DNA from: Spiroplasma helicoides
GTDB lineage: Bacteria > Bacillota_I > Bacilli_A > Mycoplasmatales > Mycoplasmataceae
Direction: 5' to 3'
Length of the DNA: 64,000 nt
Assembly (NCBI RefSeq): GCF_001715535.1
Contig: NZ_CP017015.1
Coordinates: 310,001-374,000, forward strand
The stretch's first letter is position 1; each line of letters begins with the position of its first letter. The translations under genes were made by a program, and so were the position numbers. The notes under the pieces were generated by a model. That model did no database searches. It had not been told where the DNA came from and saw only the letters and a program-made list of their open reading frames with translations. Positions 35,570-46,507 of the stretch are shown one piece after another.

Positions 35570-35600
35570 ATAAGTCTCACAGTTAGAGACTTATTTTATT
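35570..35600 (+). terminator. Terminator after the membrane-anchored gene
   Basis: ATAAGTCTC (35570-35578) and GAGACTTAT (35586-35594) pair perfectly around a 7-base loop and lead into a T-rich stretch. Confidence 0.9.
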
Positions 35601-35653
35601 TTTACAAACAGCAAATTTTTATATAAAATTTTATTTAGAAGAAGGTGAAAAAA

Positions 35654-37723
35654 GTGGCTTTAAAAAATGTAGTAAAAAAAGAAGATTTTAAAAAGTATTT
35701 TGCAGTTTGTCAAAAGCAAGCGTGAATTTTTCATGACCTAGTAAATTTTAAAAAATCTATAAAATTCAAAAAAGAAAAGCTATATGAGTTTTTTATAAAT
35801 ATGGAATTGAATGATGAAACAGAATTTGATACATCAACTGGTTTTGACCCGTTAGATATATATGAACACTTGTTAAACGGAGAAGACTTAACTGAAGAAG
35901 AGCAAAAACAGAGAGATATTTTACAAAAAGAATTAGAAAGCATAGAAGGACTCCAATTATCACCTTTAAGTTCTTCTTCAATTGTAGATGGAAACTCAAT
36001 TTCAGATGCTTCAAAAGAATATTTCATTTTCGATCTTTATAAAGAAAACAGAAAAAATAAAACCAACTATAAGTATTTTGATTTTAGTATTTATGGTTAT
36101 GATGAGGCAATTCAAAAAACACAAGAACTTTTACAAAATGATGAATATAAAGTTTTATTTGAACCTTCATTTGAATCACACAATAAAAAGTTAAGGGTTA
36201 GATGTGATATTTTAATAAATAAAGGGAATAGACATATCGAAATAATTGAAGTTAAAGCTTCAACACGTCAAAAAAAAGAACATTTTTATGACTTATTTTA
36301 TCAGTGATATACATTAGAAAGACTTGGTTATACAATTGACAGAATAGGTTTATGTCTTATAAATGAAAATTACTATAGAGGTTATGATGTAATACCCGAT
36401 ACAGAAAGACTGTTGGCTGACTTAGAAGAAAAAATAGATTATGAAACAGAAATAAGACCTATTTTAGAAAAAGGTATAGAAGTAAAGTCTACTGGTGAAC
36501 CAGATGACATTGATTATGAATCACTGTTTAAAATACAATATGATTACCACTCAGCTAAACTAAGCAATTCTTTTATTACTTTTTTTGAAAATATTTGTCA
36601 GCAATTAAATATTGAAAAAATCTTAGAAGAAATATCAGAAAGTTTTGATACTGATAAAATTTTAAGAAATAAATTTTGTGGTTCATATAAGTTTGATTAC
36701 AAAAATGCAACTATAAAGAAAAAAGAAACATACTGTCAACATGTAGTTTATTATTTTGACAAAAATGAACCTAATCTTTTTGATTTGCCTCGCTTCAAAC
36801 AAAAAGCAGCAGAAGTTCATTGAAATTCAGGCGAAATATATTTTGAAGAAATTAAAGATAAGTATGATATTTTGAATGAAAAAGATGAACCTTATCTTGA
36901 TGATATTAAAATGCGTTTAATAAATGTTACTAATGAATATTATAATAATAATGGGAACATTTCCTCTAATAGTGTTGTAGATACAACAAGACTACCATCA
37001 TTGCTGCATGTTTTGAAAGATTATATTAAATATCCAATATACATGTACGATTTTGAAACCTCTTACTGGGCAGTTCCAAACTTTAATAGGTCAAAAAGTT
37101 ATCAACAAATACCCTTTCAATATTCTATTCACATAATTAAAGATGATAAATTTGATTTTAAAAAATCTGAAGAAACTATGGATCACTATAGTTTTATTGC
37201 TAGTGATAGAAGTGATCCAAGACCAGAGTTTTTAAAAAAATTTTTGCAAGATAGTTTTTCTCACGGTCCAGGAGTTTATGTTGCTTATAATCGAGGATTT
37301 GAAAGAATGGTTATAAAGCATTTGATGATAGCTTTTCCTGAATTTGCAAAACCTTTAAAATATATATGACAAAACACAATTGACCTAATGGATTTTTTTA
37401 CATTACCAAAGGACAATTGATTGATTTATCATCCAAAATTTAAAGGCTCAGCATCGATCAAAAAAACGCAGCCAGCATTAGATGATAGTTTAACATATAA
37501 TGACCTTAGAATTAGAAAAGGTGACCAAGCAAGTTCTGTTTTTAGAAATTTTGTTGATGGAGCTTTCGATCAAGAACAATGAGATAATATTTTTAAAAAT
37601 GATATGCTTTTGTATTGTAATAGAGATACATTGGCTATGGTTGTTGTTTTACAAGTTGTTATTAAATATATCAAAGATGTAAAACCAGATTATAGAGAAG
37701 TTATAGAAAGCTGAAATAAGTAG
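35654..37723 (+). CDS. DUF2779-type protein, PD-(D/E)XK plus DEDD-like nuclease
   Basis: A 689-residue protein starting at GTG 35654 after AAGGTG. An N-terminal RecB/Cas4-like nuclease core is visible: Asp185 in RCDILI, then Glu199-Val-Lys201 in IIEVKAS, then a Q-W-Y motif near 217. The C-terminal region starts YMYDFETSYWAVP, with Asp466 and Glu468. It continues with the IPFQYSIH segment, VAYNRGFER, a DLMDFF strand and CNRDTLAM (Asp658), matching a DEDD-family 3'-5' exonuclease. This order is that of the DUF2779 family. Its role in DNA repair or defence is unproven. Several TGA tryptophans, e.g. at 36305, join the segments. Confidence 0.8.
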
Positions 37724-37733
37724 GGTTTAATAT

Positions 37734-38699
37734 ATGAAACATAAAGTTATTTTTTGTGGAACACCTAATATTGCATTAGAAATACTTAAGGGTTTAGAGC
37801 AAATAGATGTTGAAATAGTTGGTGTAATAACACAACCAGATAAATTGGTGGGTAGAAAACAAGTGCTCACTTATTCTCCGGTAAAAGAATATGCACTCAC
37901 TAAAAATTACAAAGTTATTCAACCTGTAAAAATAAAAGATGCATTTGAAGAAATACAATCTTTAAAGGCTGATTTTTTAGTTACTTGTGCTTTTGGTCAA
38001 TTCATACCTGATTCAATTTTAAATTTATTTAAGAACGCCATAAATGTGCATGGCTCAATTTTGCCTAAATATAGAGGAGGAAGTCCTATACAGTACTCGA
38101 TTTTAAATGGGGATACAAAAACAGGAATTTCTTTAATGAAAATGATCAAAAAAATGGATGCTGGTGAAGTATATGTCATAGAAGAAATTGAAATATCGGA
38201 TGAAGATGATTCTGGAACTCTATTTGAAAAAATGGCTACTTTAGGAAAAAATATGATAGTTAAACATTTAAAAAATATACTTGATGAGAAAATAAAAGGT
38301 CAACAACAGGATGAAACAAAGGTAACTTTTGCCTACAATTTATCAAATGAACAAGAAGAAATTGATTGAACAAAATCTAATGTTGAAATAATAAATTTTA
38401 TTAGGGCATTATCACCTTCACCAATAGCATTTACTTTTTTAGATAATGAAAGAATAAAAATTAAAAAAGCAAGATTGATTAAAGAAGATGAAAACTTTAT
38501 TATGGTTTTAAAAATTTTTCAACCAGGAGAAATTATAAATTTAGATAAAGAAGGTATTATAGTTCAATGTGGTCAAGGTATACTAAAGATACTTGAGTTA
38601 CAAAGAGAAGGTAAAAAAATGGTAAGTGCTGGAGCTTTTAATTTTCCAAACTCACCATTTTTTACAGGGGCATTTTTTGGCTTAAAAAAAGGTAGTTAA
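37734..38699 (+). CDS. fmt: Methionyl-tRNA formyltransferase
   Basis: A 321-residue enzyme that formylates initiator Met-tRNA using 10-formyltetrahydrofolate. The N-terminal Rossmann domain begins KVIFCGTPNIALEIL. The active-site segment INVHGSILPKYRGGSPIQYSILNGD has the Asn, His and Asp-region residues typical of the family, and GISLMKMIKKMDAGEVY follows. The C-terminal domain (about residues 210-320) carries the tRNA-binding OB-like fold. TGA at 38368 encodes Trp. It begins 10 bases after the preceding stop, so it is likely cotranscribed with the nuclease. Confidence 0.96.
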
Positions 38700-38748
38700 A
38701 TACACATTATATAGGATGATAGGTATTTAAAAATTTATTTTTTTTGTA

Positions 38749-38754
38749 TATAAT
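38749..38754 (+). promoter_or_regulatory. Probable -10 box for efp
   Basis: TATAAT at 38749-38754 lies 35 bases upstream of the efp start, with a TG two bases before it. No clear -35 box was found, only an AT-rich region. Confidence 0.45.
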
Positions 38755-38788
38755 TAATATGTTAAAAATTATTTTAAAGGAGAAAAAT

Positions 38789-39346
38789 ATGTTAGTTAAT
38801 GATTTAAGGCCAGGTACAACCTTTTTATATGATGGGAATATATTTGTAGTTTTAGACTACTCATTTTCAAAATCAGGAAGACAACAAGGTAAAGTAACGG
38901 TTAAAGTTAAAAATTTAAGAAGTGGTGCAAGGGTTGAGTTGACTTTTACTGGTGGAGATAAAGTAGATAAAGCTATGGTTGAAAAAAAAGATATGCAATA
39001 TTTATATAATGATGGAACTAATTGCATGCTTATGAATACCGAAACATATGATCAAGTTGAAATTGAATCTTCAAAATTAGAGTGAGAGTTGAAGTTTTTA
39101 GTTGAAGGAACTATGGTTAAAATGACCGAATATGAAGGAGAAATTCTTGGTGTAACAATTCCTGAAAAAATGGAATTAACAGTTGTAGAAGCAGAAGCAG
39201 CTGTTAAAGGTGACACATCAAGTGGTGCTCAAAAGAAAGCTAAGGTAGAAACTGGTCTTGAAATACAAGTTCCATTATTTATAAAAGAAGGCGAAAAAGT
39301 AGTTATCAACACAACTGATGGTAAATACGCTGGAAGAGCGAGCTAA
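38789..39346 (+). CDS. efp: Elongation factor P
   Basis: A 185-residue EF-P that rescues ribosomes stalled at polyproline. Domain I begins MLVNDLRPGTTFLYDGNIFVVLDY. The loop that reaches the peptidyl-transferase centre reads KSGRQQG, so the tip residue aligned with the modified lysine of other species is Arg31. Domains II and III carry MQYLYNDG and GLEIQVPLFIKEGEKVVINT, both family signatures. AAAGGAG precedes ATG 38789. The Arg tip resembles that of Arg-type EF-P by position, but no modification enzyme is visible in this window. Confidence 0.96.
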
Positions 39347-39376
39347 TTTAAACATTATAGAAAAGAGGGGTTATCT

Positions 39377-39670
39377 ATGTACATCTCAATTGAACGAAAT
39401 ACAAGAGGTCATCTAGAAATCGAAGAAAAAGTTCTAAACAAGATAATCGAACTTAGTGTTAAAAATAATACACAAGGTTTAAAAAATGTTACAGCCTCAA
39501 TTAGCATGCATCACGAAAAAACCCTTTTTATTATTTTAAAAATGGAACTTGAAAATAAAGAAAGTTTATCAGTTGATGAAGTTAGACTTACCAATATAAT
39601 TAATGAACTAATGAGTCGTACAATTTTAATAAAACCCAAAAATATTGCATTTGCTTATACTAAAGTATAA
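39377..39670 (+). CDS. Asp23/Gls24-like small protein
   Basis: A 97-residue soluble protein directly downstream of efp. The pattern RGHLEIEEKVLNKIIELSV, then a strand-rich middle and a C-terminal strand, resembles the Asp23/Gls24 fold, and in Bacillus a member of this family (yqhY) also lies close to efp. The match is from position and pattern, not a full motif. GAGGGG lies 9 bases before ATG 39377. Such proteins are linked to envelope stress or membrane anchoring, though mollicutes have no cell wall. Confidence 0.55.
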   Translation: MYISIERNTRGHLEIEEKVLNKIIELSVKNNTQGLKNVTASISMHHEKTLFIILKMELENKESLSVDEVRLTNIINELMSRTILIKPKNIAFAYTKV

Positions 39671-39696
39671 TAATTTGCAATGTTTTTTAAATAATT

Positions 39697-39705
39697 TGGT
39701 ATAAT
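39697..39705 (+). promoter_or_regulatory. Extended -10 promoter of the coiled-coil cluster
   Basis: TGGTATAAT at 39697-39705 is a full extended -10, with TTGCAA at 39675-39680 as a possible but distant -35 (19-base spacer). A second TATAAT at 39758-39763 could serve a nearer start. The 130-base gap between the two genes shows no other structure. Confidence 0.55.
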
Positions 39706-39800
39706 CTCAATTTAGTAGTTTATGTAATAGGCACTTTAAAAATGGGAAAAAATAGTGTATAATTAGTTTAACTTATAGGTAAAATTTAGGAGGAAGTAAT

Positions 39801-41729
39801 ATGGCCGCAGAAAAAAAATCATCTGGAAAATCAAGAAGCAATGAAAAACAAGATGCTAATTCTGGTACACAATATGTATGACAAAATTTTGGTACAAAAT
39901 CACTAGCTTTAATAAACAAATATAGTTTACAAACTGATGATAATTATAAAAAATTAATTTCATCTTATGAAAGAATTGACTCATTGCCTGAAGATGATCC
40001 TAGAAGACCGAATTTAATTGAGTTATGAGAAACAGAGTTTAACAGATTATTTAAACATTTTTGAGAAAATTATACTTTAGGAACTAAAAAAAGTGAATCA
40101 GGTATTTCTGGATGAAAAGACAGATTAGATATCAAGCAAGTTGCTAATACTCCAGATGCAAAAAGAAAAGACCTACTTTCAAGACTTAGTGTTGGTACAT
40201 CTAGTACTAAAAATGCAAAAGAAGAAATTCTTCAAAGAGCTGGTTATCAATCAGGTACACCAACACAAGAACAATTTACTTTTACAGCAGAACCTAGAAC
40301 TGGTAAAAATCTTGCTGAAATTGAAAGTTTATTAGACATGCCTGAAGCACCAGAAGTAGTTCAAAGACCTGATAGCATTTTATCAAATAATAACTCTAAT
40401 TTATTTGGAACTGCTGGAGCTTCTGAAGGATTGATGAGTGAAGAAGAAACAACTCATATTAACAATGCTTTTGATGATGAGACTGAATTAATGACAAGGG
40501 AAGTAAAACCAGATCCAAATTTATTAGAATTTGTTACTGGTTCAGGTGTTTCTGCTTTTGATTCAAGTGAAAGTAATTTATCAAATAATACTTCAACTTC
40601 AAATACAACAACTGTTAATATTTCAACTTCAAATACAACAACCGTGAATGAATCAATGACCACAAATACATCAAATGAATTATCAAATCAGCAATCAAGA
40701 ACATATATTGGGAATGAGTATATGTCAAGAGAGCAATTTAATGAAATTAATAATATTCAAGCAGAGTTTGCGCCTCCTCAGGATGATCAAGCATTAGCGG
40801 TGTTGGAATTAGGAACAGAGTTTTTTCAACAACAATTGGGTAGACATGGTCTTGTAGATGGTGTTATCGAGGGAGAAGAACCAATTGTATACACAAGTGC
40901 TGATGAGTTAATTAAACCTGAAAAAAGAAATGTTTTATCAAAAGAAGGTTTTGAAATTTTCCAGCAATCAGATGATGCAAAAACAATTATAAAACCAAAT
41001 GTCGATGTTGAAACTGGTGAGTATGCAAAACCATATCACGAAATTAAACCAATAGGAAATTATGGTATAGTTTATGATTATAGAAAACGTCCTTCAATGC
41101 AAGATCTTTTAGAAAGCAATCAAAGAGAAGAAAAAGCTCTTGATGAAATGACTCAAAAAATTGAGTTCTTAAGAGATTTACGTAATGAACGTCGTCATAG
41201 AATTAATATGATGAAACTTGAACGTGCAAACAGTTATATTGTTGCTAGATCAAGAAGAATGGCTGAAGCACGTGAACTAAAACGATTAAAAAAACGTGAG
41301 GAAATCAATCTAAAAGCTATTGAAAAAGCTGATAGAATGAGAAGACTTCAAGAACGTCAAAAATTAATTGAACTAATGAAGGAAAGACAATTAAAAAGAT
41401 CTGAAGAAAAACGTGTTGCAACAGTTCTAAGACTTGAGAGAGAAAAACGTCTTGAAAGAGATGCTAAGTATAGATCAGAAATAGCTTCTATAGACTCACA
41501 AATTAGACATGAGCAAGAATTAATAAAACGTACAGAACTAAAAATGAAAGCCTACTTTACAAAAGTTCATGATGATCAATTATTTGACGATTCACTAAGA
41601 GTTGCAAAAAAAATTAGTAAATTTGTAGCACTTGAAAGAAAAGCAGACCAAATGCAAGAACTTGAAGAAAGAAAACGAAAAGATAGAATTGAAAAAATCA
41701 GTAGAAAATTCAATAAAAATATCAAGTAG
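39801..41729 (+). CDS. Large coiled-coil hypothetical protein
   Basis: A 642-residue soluble protein. The N-terminal 120 residues are helical and charged. Residues about 180-300 are Ser/Thr/Asn-rich and disordered, with two copies of the motif STSNTTTVN encoded by a 30-base tandem repeat at 40591-40650. The C-terminal 240 residues are a long Arg/Lys/Glu/Leu coiled coil (for example RRLQERQKLIELMKERQ). AGGAGGA precedes ATG 39801. TGA tryptophans cluster between 39878 and 40120. No family is recognised; the architecture suggests a scaffold or cytoskeleton-associated protein. Confidence 0.75.
40591..40650 (+). repeat. 30-base direct tandem repeat, two copies
   Basis: Copies at 40591-40620 and 40621-40650 share the core TTCAACTTCAAATACAACAA and differ at a few third positions. 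They encode a Ser/Thr/Asn repeat within the coiled-coil protein and probably arose by slippage. Confidence 0.85.
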
Positions 41730-41734
41730 TATAA

Positions 41735-41772
41735 TGGGCGAGTCAATTTAAATTTACTCTCCCGTTTTTTTA
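41735..41772 (+). terminator. Terminator between the two coiled-coil genes
   Basis: GGGCGAGT (41735-41742) can pair with ACTCTCCC (41756-41763) with one C:T mismatch; an AAATTT palindrome sits in the loop and a run of T follows at 41765-41771. Confidence 0.65.
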
Positions 41773-41836
41773 TAAAAATTAAATATACTAAGTTTTAAAT
41801 GATGAAAGTGTAGCTATACAAAATTAGAGGTGTGAC

Positions 41837-43444
41837 ATGGCAAAAGTTGTTCGAAAAGAATCAGAAAAAGACTTTATAATAATTTCGGAGAAAACAAAAG
41901 CAAGAATTAGAGGTCTTATTGAAAAAAGACTAACTGCACAAACAATTGCATTATTTGCACAAGAATATGAAACTTATGAACCTAAAATAAGATCTGAAAT
42001 AATTGATTTTATTGTTTTTCTATTGGAAAAAGAAGAAGAGATAATTTTAGAAGTAGAAAATAAAAATATTGATGACAGAGATTCATTATCAATTGAAAAA
42101 CGTAAAGTTGATTTTATGGAGAAACAATCAAATATTAAAAAAATACAAGAGGCTTTAAAATGAACACCACCTGAAAGAAATATGTTCTATGACATACCTC
42201 AGGAAAGTAAAAAAAATGTCAATATTGGAACAATAGCTAAAAAGAACTCACAAAAAAATGGTATACAAATTAAAAGACCAGAGTTACCTGAACAACCTTC
42301 ATATCAACTTAGAGCATCAAAAATTGCTAAAAATGAAGAACCAACTTTAAAACAAAAAGAACTTAATAAAGCGATTGAGGAATTTGAAGCAAACGCAAGC
42401 TCATTGAAAACTAAACTACCATCAAAACCAAAACCTTCAAAAAAAGTTTCTAAAATGGATTCAATTCTTAGAGAAGCACAAATTAGAGAACAAGAAGCTC
42501 TTGCAGAACAATTAAGACGCGAAAAAGGTCTAGTAAAAGACAAGCAAAAAGAATTGGCAAAACAAGCTGCTAAAGAACAAAAAGAAAAAGAGACTCTAAT
42601 TGCAAAAGAACAAAAACAAATGGAGAAGGAGGCAAAAATAAAAAAAATGGAAGAGAAAAAAGAAGCTAAAAAAGCAAAAGAAGTAGTAATTGAGAAAGAA
42701 AATAAACTTCAAAAAATGCTAAGAGAAGCTCAGTTAAGAGAAGATAGACTAGAGGCAGAAGCTAAAGCTAAAAAAGAATTAGAAGCAAAATTAGCTAAGG
42801 AAAAAGCAGAAGAACTTGAAAGAGAAAAAAAAGCAAAAGAAGAAGCAAAAATACAAGCTAAATTAGCAAGAGAAAAAGCTGCTAAAGAAAAAGCAGCTAA
42901 GGAAAAATCTTTAAAATCAGTTAATAAAGAAAAACAAGTAAGTTCAAAAGCAAAAAGTACGACTACCAAGGAAGAAGTTAAAGCTCCTGTTCAAACTTCA
43001 CGCAATTACGAAAAAGAACAAGCAGAAAAAGAAAAATTATGAAAAGAATTATACGGTAAATCTAGAACTGCTACAGAATCTACTAAAAGACCTGCCACTT
43101 CTTCATTTTCTTCAAGTCCAAAAAATGTTGATAAAACGCCTTCAATAAGTTATGAACAACTAAGTGATTTTCGTTTATATGGAAAAGTTTATCCGATAGG
43201 TGAACTTACAGACCCTAAAAATAAAATGTATGTGTTTTGAAATGGTATAAAAACTAAATATAGAGTCTCTAATGTTTCTGTATGATTAAAAGATAAATCA
43301 AATTTCTTTAACTGATGAATATTTAAAAAACGTTTAAAAGCAGAAAAAAGAGTTAATAAAACCAGTATGAAATTTAATCAAAAACAAAAACCATCAAGTC
43401 AAAAAGAAGCAAACAACAACAGTATTGAAACAACAGAAGATTAA
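41837..43444 (+). CDS. Coiled-coil protein with Lys/Ala/Glu-rich centre
   Basis: A 535-residue protein. The N-terminal 110 residues are helical (KARIRGLIEKRLTAQTIALFAQEYETYEP in part). Residues about 200-400 form a continuous Lys/Glu/Ala coiled coil of the type seen in cytoskeletal or tethering proteins. A compact C-terminal part follows (about 440-510: FRLYGKVYPIGELTD, YVFWNGIKTKYRVSNVSVW), tryptophan-rich and possibly a small globular domain. Tryptophans are almost all TGA, including two in a row near 43313. GAGGTG precedes ATG 41837. No family is recognised. Confidence 0.75.
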
Positions 43445-43483
43445 TTTAAAAATACTCTAAAAGACTAGAAAAGAGCTGAATTT

Positions 43484-44446
43484 ATGTCTACAACAACAAT
43501 CTATTCTTTAGTGACTTTATTTGCAATAATTTTTATTGCATCTCTTATAACTATTGTTAGTTATGTAATAATTTTAAAAATTAACAAAAGTAAAAAAACA
43601 AATACTGATTTTGTTGAGACATATTTTATTGATGAAAATAATAAAAATAAAAACTGATGAGTTTCTAAGGATGGAGCCTTAGAAAAGATATGACTTAAGG
43701 CTCAAGATTATGATTTTAAAATAGCTATATTTAATTATTATGAGAATTTTTCAGAAGGGTTTTTTAATTCAAAATTTGTTAAAACAAAAAAACTTTTGTT
43801 AGAAAATAGTTTTGAACTAAGTGAAGTGAACAAAATAATTAATAAAATAACAAAATATAACAATTGTTTAGAAAATATATGATGAAAAAAATATAAAACT
43901 ATTTTTAAACAATTATCTAAGTCTATCAATGAAAAAACAGCTTCTCCAGAATACTTTTTCTATAAATATTATTTTAAATTTATACATGGATTAAGATCAA
44001 TATTGTCAAATTATTTAACACTTTATATAATCCCTAATGCAATTTTACTTGAGTTAAAACCTACTCAATATGATAAATTCAAAATAAATACAAAGAAAAA
44101 TTTATATCATTATATAAAGGGTTCTTTTGAAAGGGTTGCAAAAGAAACTAACGAACTATATAATTCAATAATAAATGAAATGAATGAGGAAATATCTCTA
44201 AAAGGTAAGAACTGGATTTTAGATTATCAGTCTAAAGATGACTTATTTAAAGAGCTACAACCTGAGTATTACATTAAAAAAATGTTTTTAAGAGAAATGG
44301 TTTATAAGTTTTCTAAAGTTTATAATATACCTTTAAATAAAAGTCTTCAAGAAGCAATAGAAGATCTAAAAAACTATTTACCAAAAAATGAAATAGAAAA
44401 CATCTATAAAGTTCAAGATGAAATTGAAAAGAATTTTTTTGTATAA
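43484..44446 (+). CDS. Membrane-anchored hypothetical protein, 320 residues
   Basis: An N-terminal hydrophobic segment (about residues 8-32) is followed by a Lys-rich stop-transfer and a large soluble part rich in Lys, Asn, Tyr and Phe. No motif is recognised. Double TGA tryptophans appear near 43655 and 43880, which split the gene under code 11 and leave only its C-terminal 147 residues visible. The start ATG 43484 follows AAGAG. It is probably cotranscribed with the preceding coiled-coil gene, 39 bases upstream, and is closed by a terminator. Confidence 0.68.
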
Positions 44447-44447
44447 T

Positions 44448-44473
44448 AACAACATTAATTTGTTGTTTTTTTA
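44448..44473 (+). terminator. Terminator after the 320-residue gene
   Basis: AACAACA (44448-44454) and TGTTGTT (44461-44467) pair around a 6-base loop, followed by T residues. Confidence 0.8.
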
Positions 44474-44497
44474 TTAAAAATGTTTAAAGGAGCTAAA

Positions 44498-45124
44498 ATG
44501 TGCTGTAAATGTAAATCTATATATATTGAAAACTGTACTTGTTTAATATATGAGTCTGAGTGTTTTGGTTTTGTCTGCTGTTGATGTTGTGCTTATAGCA
44601 AATGAGAAAATGATGAATTAAAAGGTCAGATTTATAAAACATTGACAAAAGATATTGATAACATTTTAAATAAGAATAAACACTTAAAAGTTTTAAAAAA
44701 AGTTTTAAAAAAACAACTTAAAGATATAGAACTAAATTCAATAGAATTCGAAAAACTCAAATTAAAAAATTACTCAAAACTACTAGATGGTGAAAAAGAA
44801 ATTCAAATATTAGCCTATGATATGGAATTGGAACTTGGTTTAAAAATAAGATGTTTATTGAAGGAATGAGAAATATATATAGAAATGTCAAATTTAGTTA
44901 TAGGCTTGGATAGAAATTATACTTCTAAATCAACATTTTTGACTATGTTTGAACTATGTGAAAGTATTAATAAATCAATTTATAATATGGTCGAGTTATT
45001 TAAAACAATATCATATAGTGATGAAAATAAAGCTTTTTTGAATTCTATTAAACAAAAATTTATTGATATTGAAAAAATTTTAAACAATTTAGAAAACAAC
45101 TTAGACAATAAAATTGGTGAATAA
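44498..45124 (+). CDS. Hypothetical protein with dense N-terminal cysteine cluster
   Basis: A 208-residue protein. Ten of the first 31 residues are cysteines (2, 3, 5, 13, 15, 22, 27, 28, 30 and 31), with the last four set around a TGA-encoded tryptophan (CCWCC). The rest, from about residue 45, is a Lys/Leu/Ile/Asn-rich helical region without cysteine clusters. AAAGGAG precedes ATG 44498. Under code 11 the cysteine-rich start is cut off by TGA codons. The cluster might bind zinc or another metal or be lipid-modified; no family is recognised. Reading continues through TGA at 44867 to TAA 45122-45124. Confidence 0.65.
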
Positions 45125-45135
45125 TACTAGTAATT

Positions 45136-45144
45136 TGATATAAT
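45136..45144 (+). promoter_or_regulatory. Extended -10 promoter of tig
   Basis: TGATATAAT at 45136-45144 is a perfect extended -10. It implies transcription from about 45151, giving a 36-base leader with AGGAGG at 45172-45177 before the tig start. Confidence 0.65.
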
Positions 45145-45186
45145 AAAAATTGTATGTAAGATAAAAACATTAGGAGGCAATACAGT

Positions 45187-46473
45187 ATGAAATTTAGTTC
45201 TAAAAAAATAGCAGAAAGAGGTCAAGGTGTTTGAACTGTAATAATTGATGGCAACGAATGAGAAGAAGCTGTTAAAAAAGGAAAAGCAAAAGTAGCTCAA
45301 AATGTTCAAATACCAGGATTTAGACCTGGAAAAGCACCAAAAGAAAAGGTTGAACAATATGTAACTCCAGCAAAATATTTAAATGCTGCTGTTCAATCTG
45401 TTGTTCAAAAAGCATTCGAATTTGCAAAAGAGCAAAAAAGCGATGTAGTTCCTTATACAGCACCTGTACCAACACCTACAAAAATTTCTGAAAAGTCATG
45501 TGAATTAGAATTTGTTTTTGATTTAAAACCTGAAATAGAAATAAGTGATTACAAAGGTATAAAAGATAAAGATCTTAAAAAAGAAGAAATTAAAGTAGAA
45601 AAAGATGAAATCGAAAAAGCAATCGATCAATATAGAGAAAGATTTGCTTTGGAAAAAGAAAAAGAAAATAAAGTTGTAGCAAAAGGTGATGTAGTTATAT
45701 TTGACTTTGAAGGTTTTGTTGATGGTGTAGCATTTCCCGGTGGAAAAGGTTTAGATTTTAGATTAGTAATTGGTTCAGGCAACATGATTCCGGGTTTTGA
45801 AGATGGTTTAGTGGGCAAAAAATTAGGAGAATCTAAAATAAAAGTAACTTTTCCAAAAGACTATACTCCAGAACTTTCTAATAAAGAAGCTGAATTTGTT
45901 GTAAATATCAAAGAAATTAAAGAGCGTATTCTTCCCGCTAAAGATGATGAACTTGTTAAAGATTTGAATTTACCAAATATTAAAACATATAAAGAGTTGG
46001 AAGCATCTGTAAAAAAACAAATATTAGATCAAAAAACTCAAAACTCAAAAAACCTATTTGTAAATAAAGTTATTGACTTAATAATTAAAAATTCTAAAAT
46101 AGAGCTACCTAAATCTGCAATAAATAGAGAAATAGATAATTTATATAAAGAGTTTGAAGCAAGAGTTGCAGGTCAAAAGTTAACTATGAAAGAATATAAG
46201 AAAAAAACTGGTTTAACAGATGAATCAATAAGAGCTGAGTTGTTCCTAGATGCTAAAAGAAAAATTTGTAGCTATTTAATAACTGATAAGGTTAGGGAAA
46301 ATGAAAAATTCAGCCCATCTGCTGAACAAGTGGAAGAAAAATATCAAAGTTTATCAGCTCAGTTTGGTATAGAGGCAGATTATCTAAAAAAATCTATTTT
46401 ACCAGAAGCACAAGTAAAAGAAGAATTAGTTAGAGAAATGATAGTTGATTTCTTGTATACTAATAATGGATAG
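45187..46473 (+). CDS. tig: Trigger factor
   Basis: A 428-residue ribosome-bound chaperone and prolyl isomerase. The N-terminal ribosome-binding domain contains the family signature GFRPGKAPKE (about residues 47-56). The FKBP domain follows (about 155-235, GDVVIFDFEGFVDGVAFPGG and IPGFEDGLVGKKLGES). The long helical C-terminal cradle extends to residue 428. AGGAGGC precedes ATG 45187, which is taken because MKFSSKKI starts the conserved N-terminal strand. It acts upstream of the DnaK system encoded elsewhere in this window. Confidence 0.95.
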
Positions 46474-46474
46474 T

Positions 46475-46505
46475 AAAAATATGATTTAAATCATATTTTT
46501 TTATT
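46475..46505 (+). terminator. Terminator after tig
   Basis: Eleven-base arms at 46475-46485 and 46490-46500 pair around a TTAA loop and lead into T residues just before the lon operator. Confidence 0.85.
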
Positions 46506-46507
46506 TT

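Noticed and set aside
37500-37682. Plus-strand open frame of 60 residues
   Set aside because: It lies in another frame entirely inside the DUF2779-type gene, covering the DEDD motif region.
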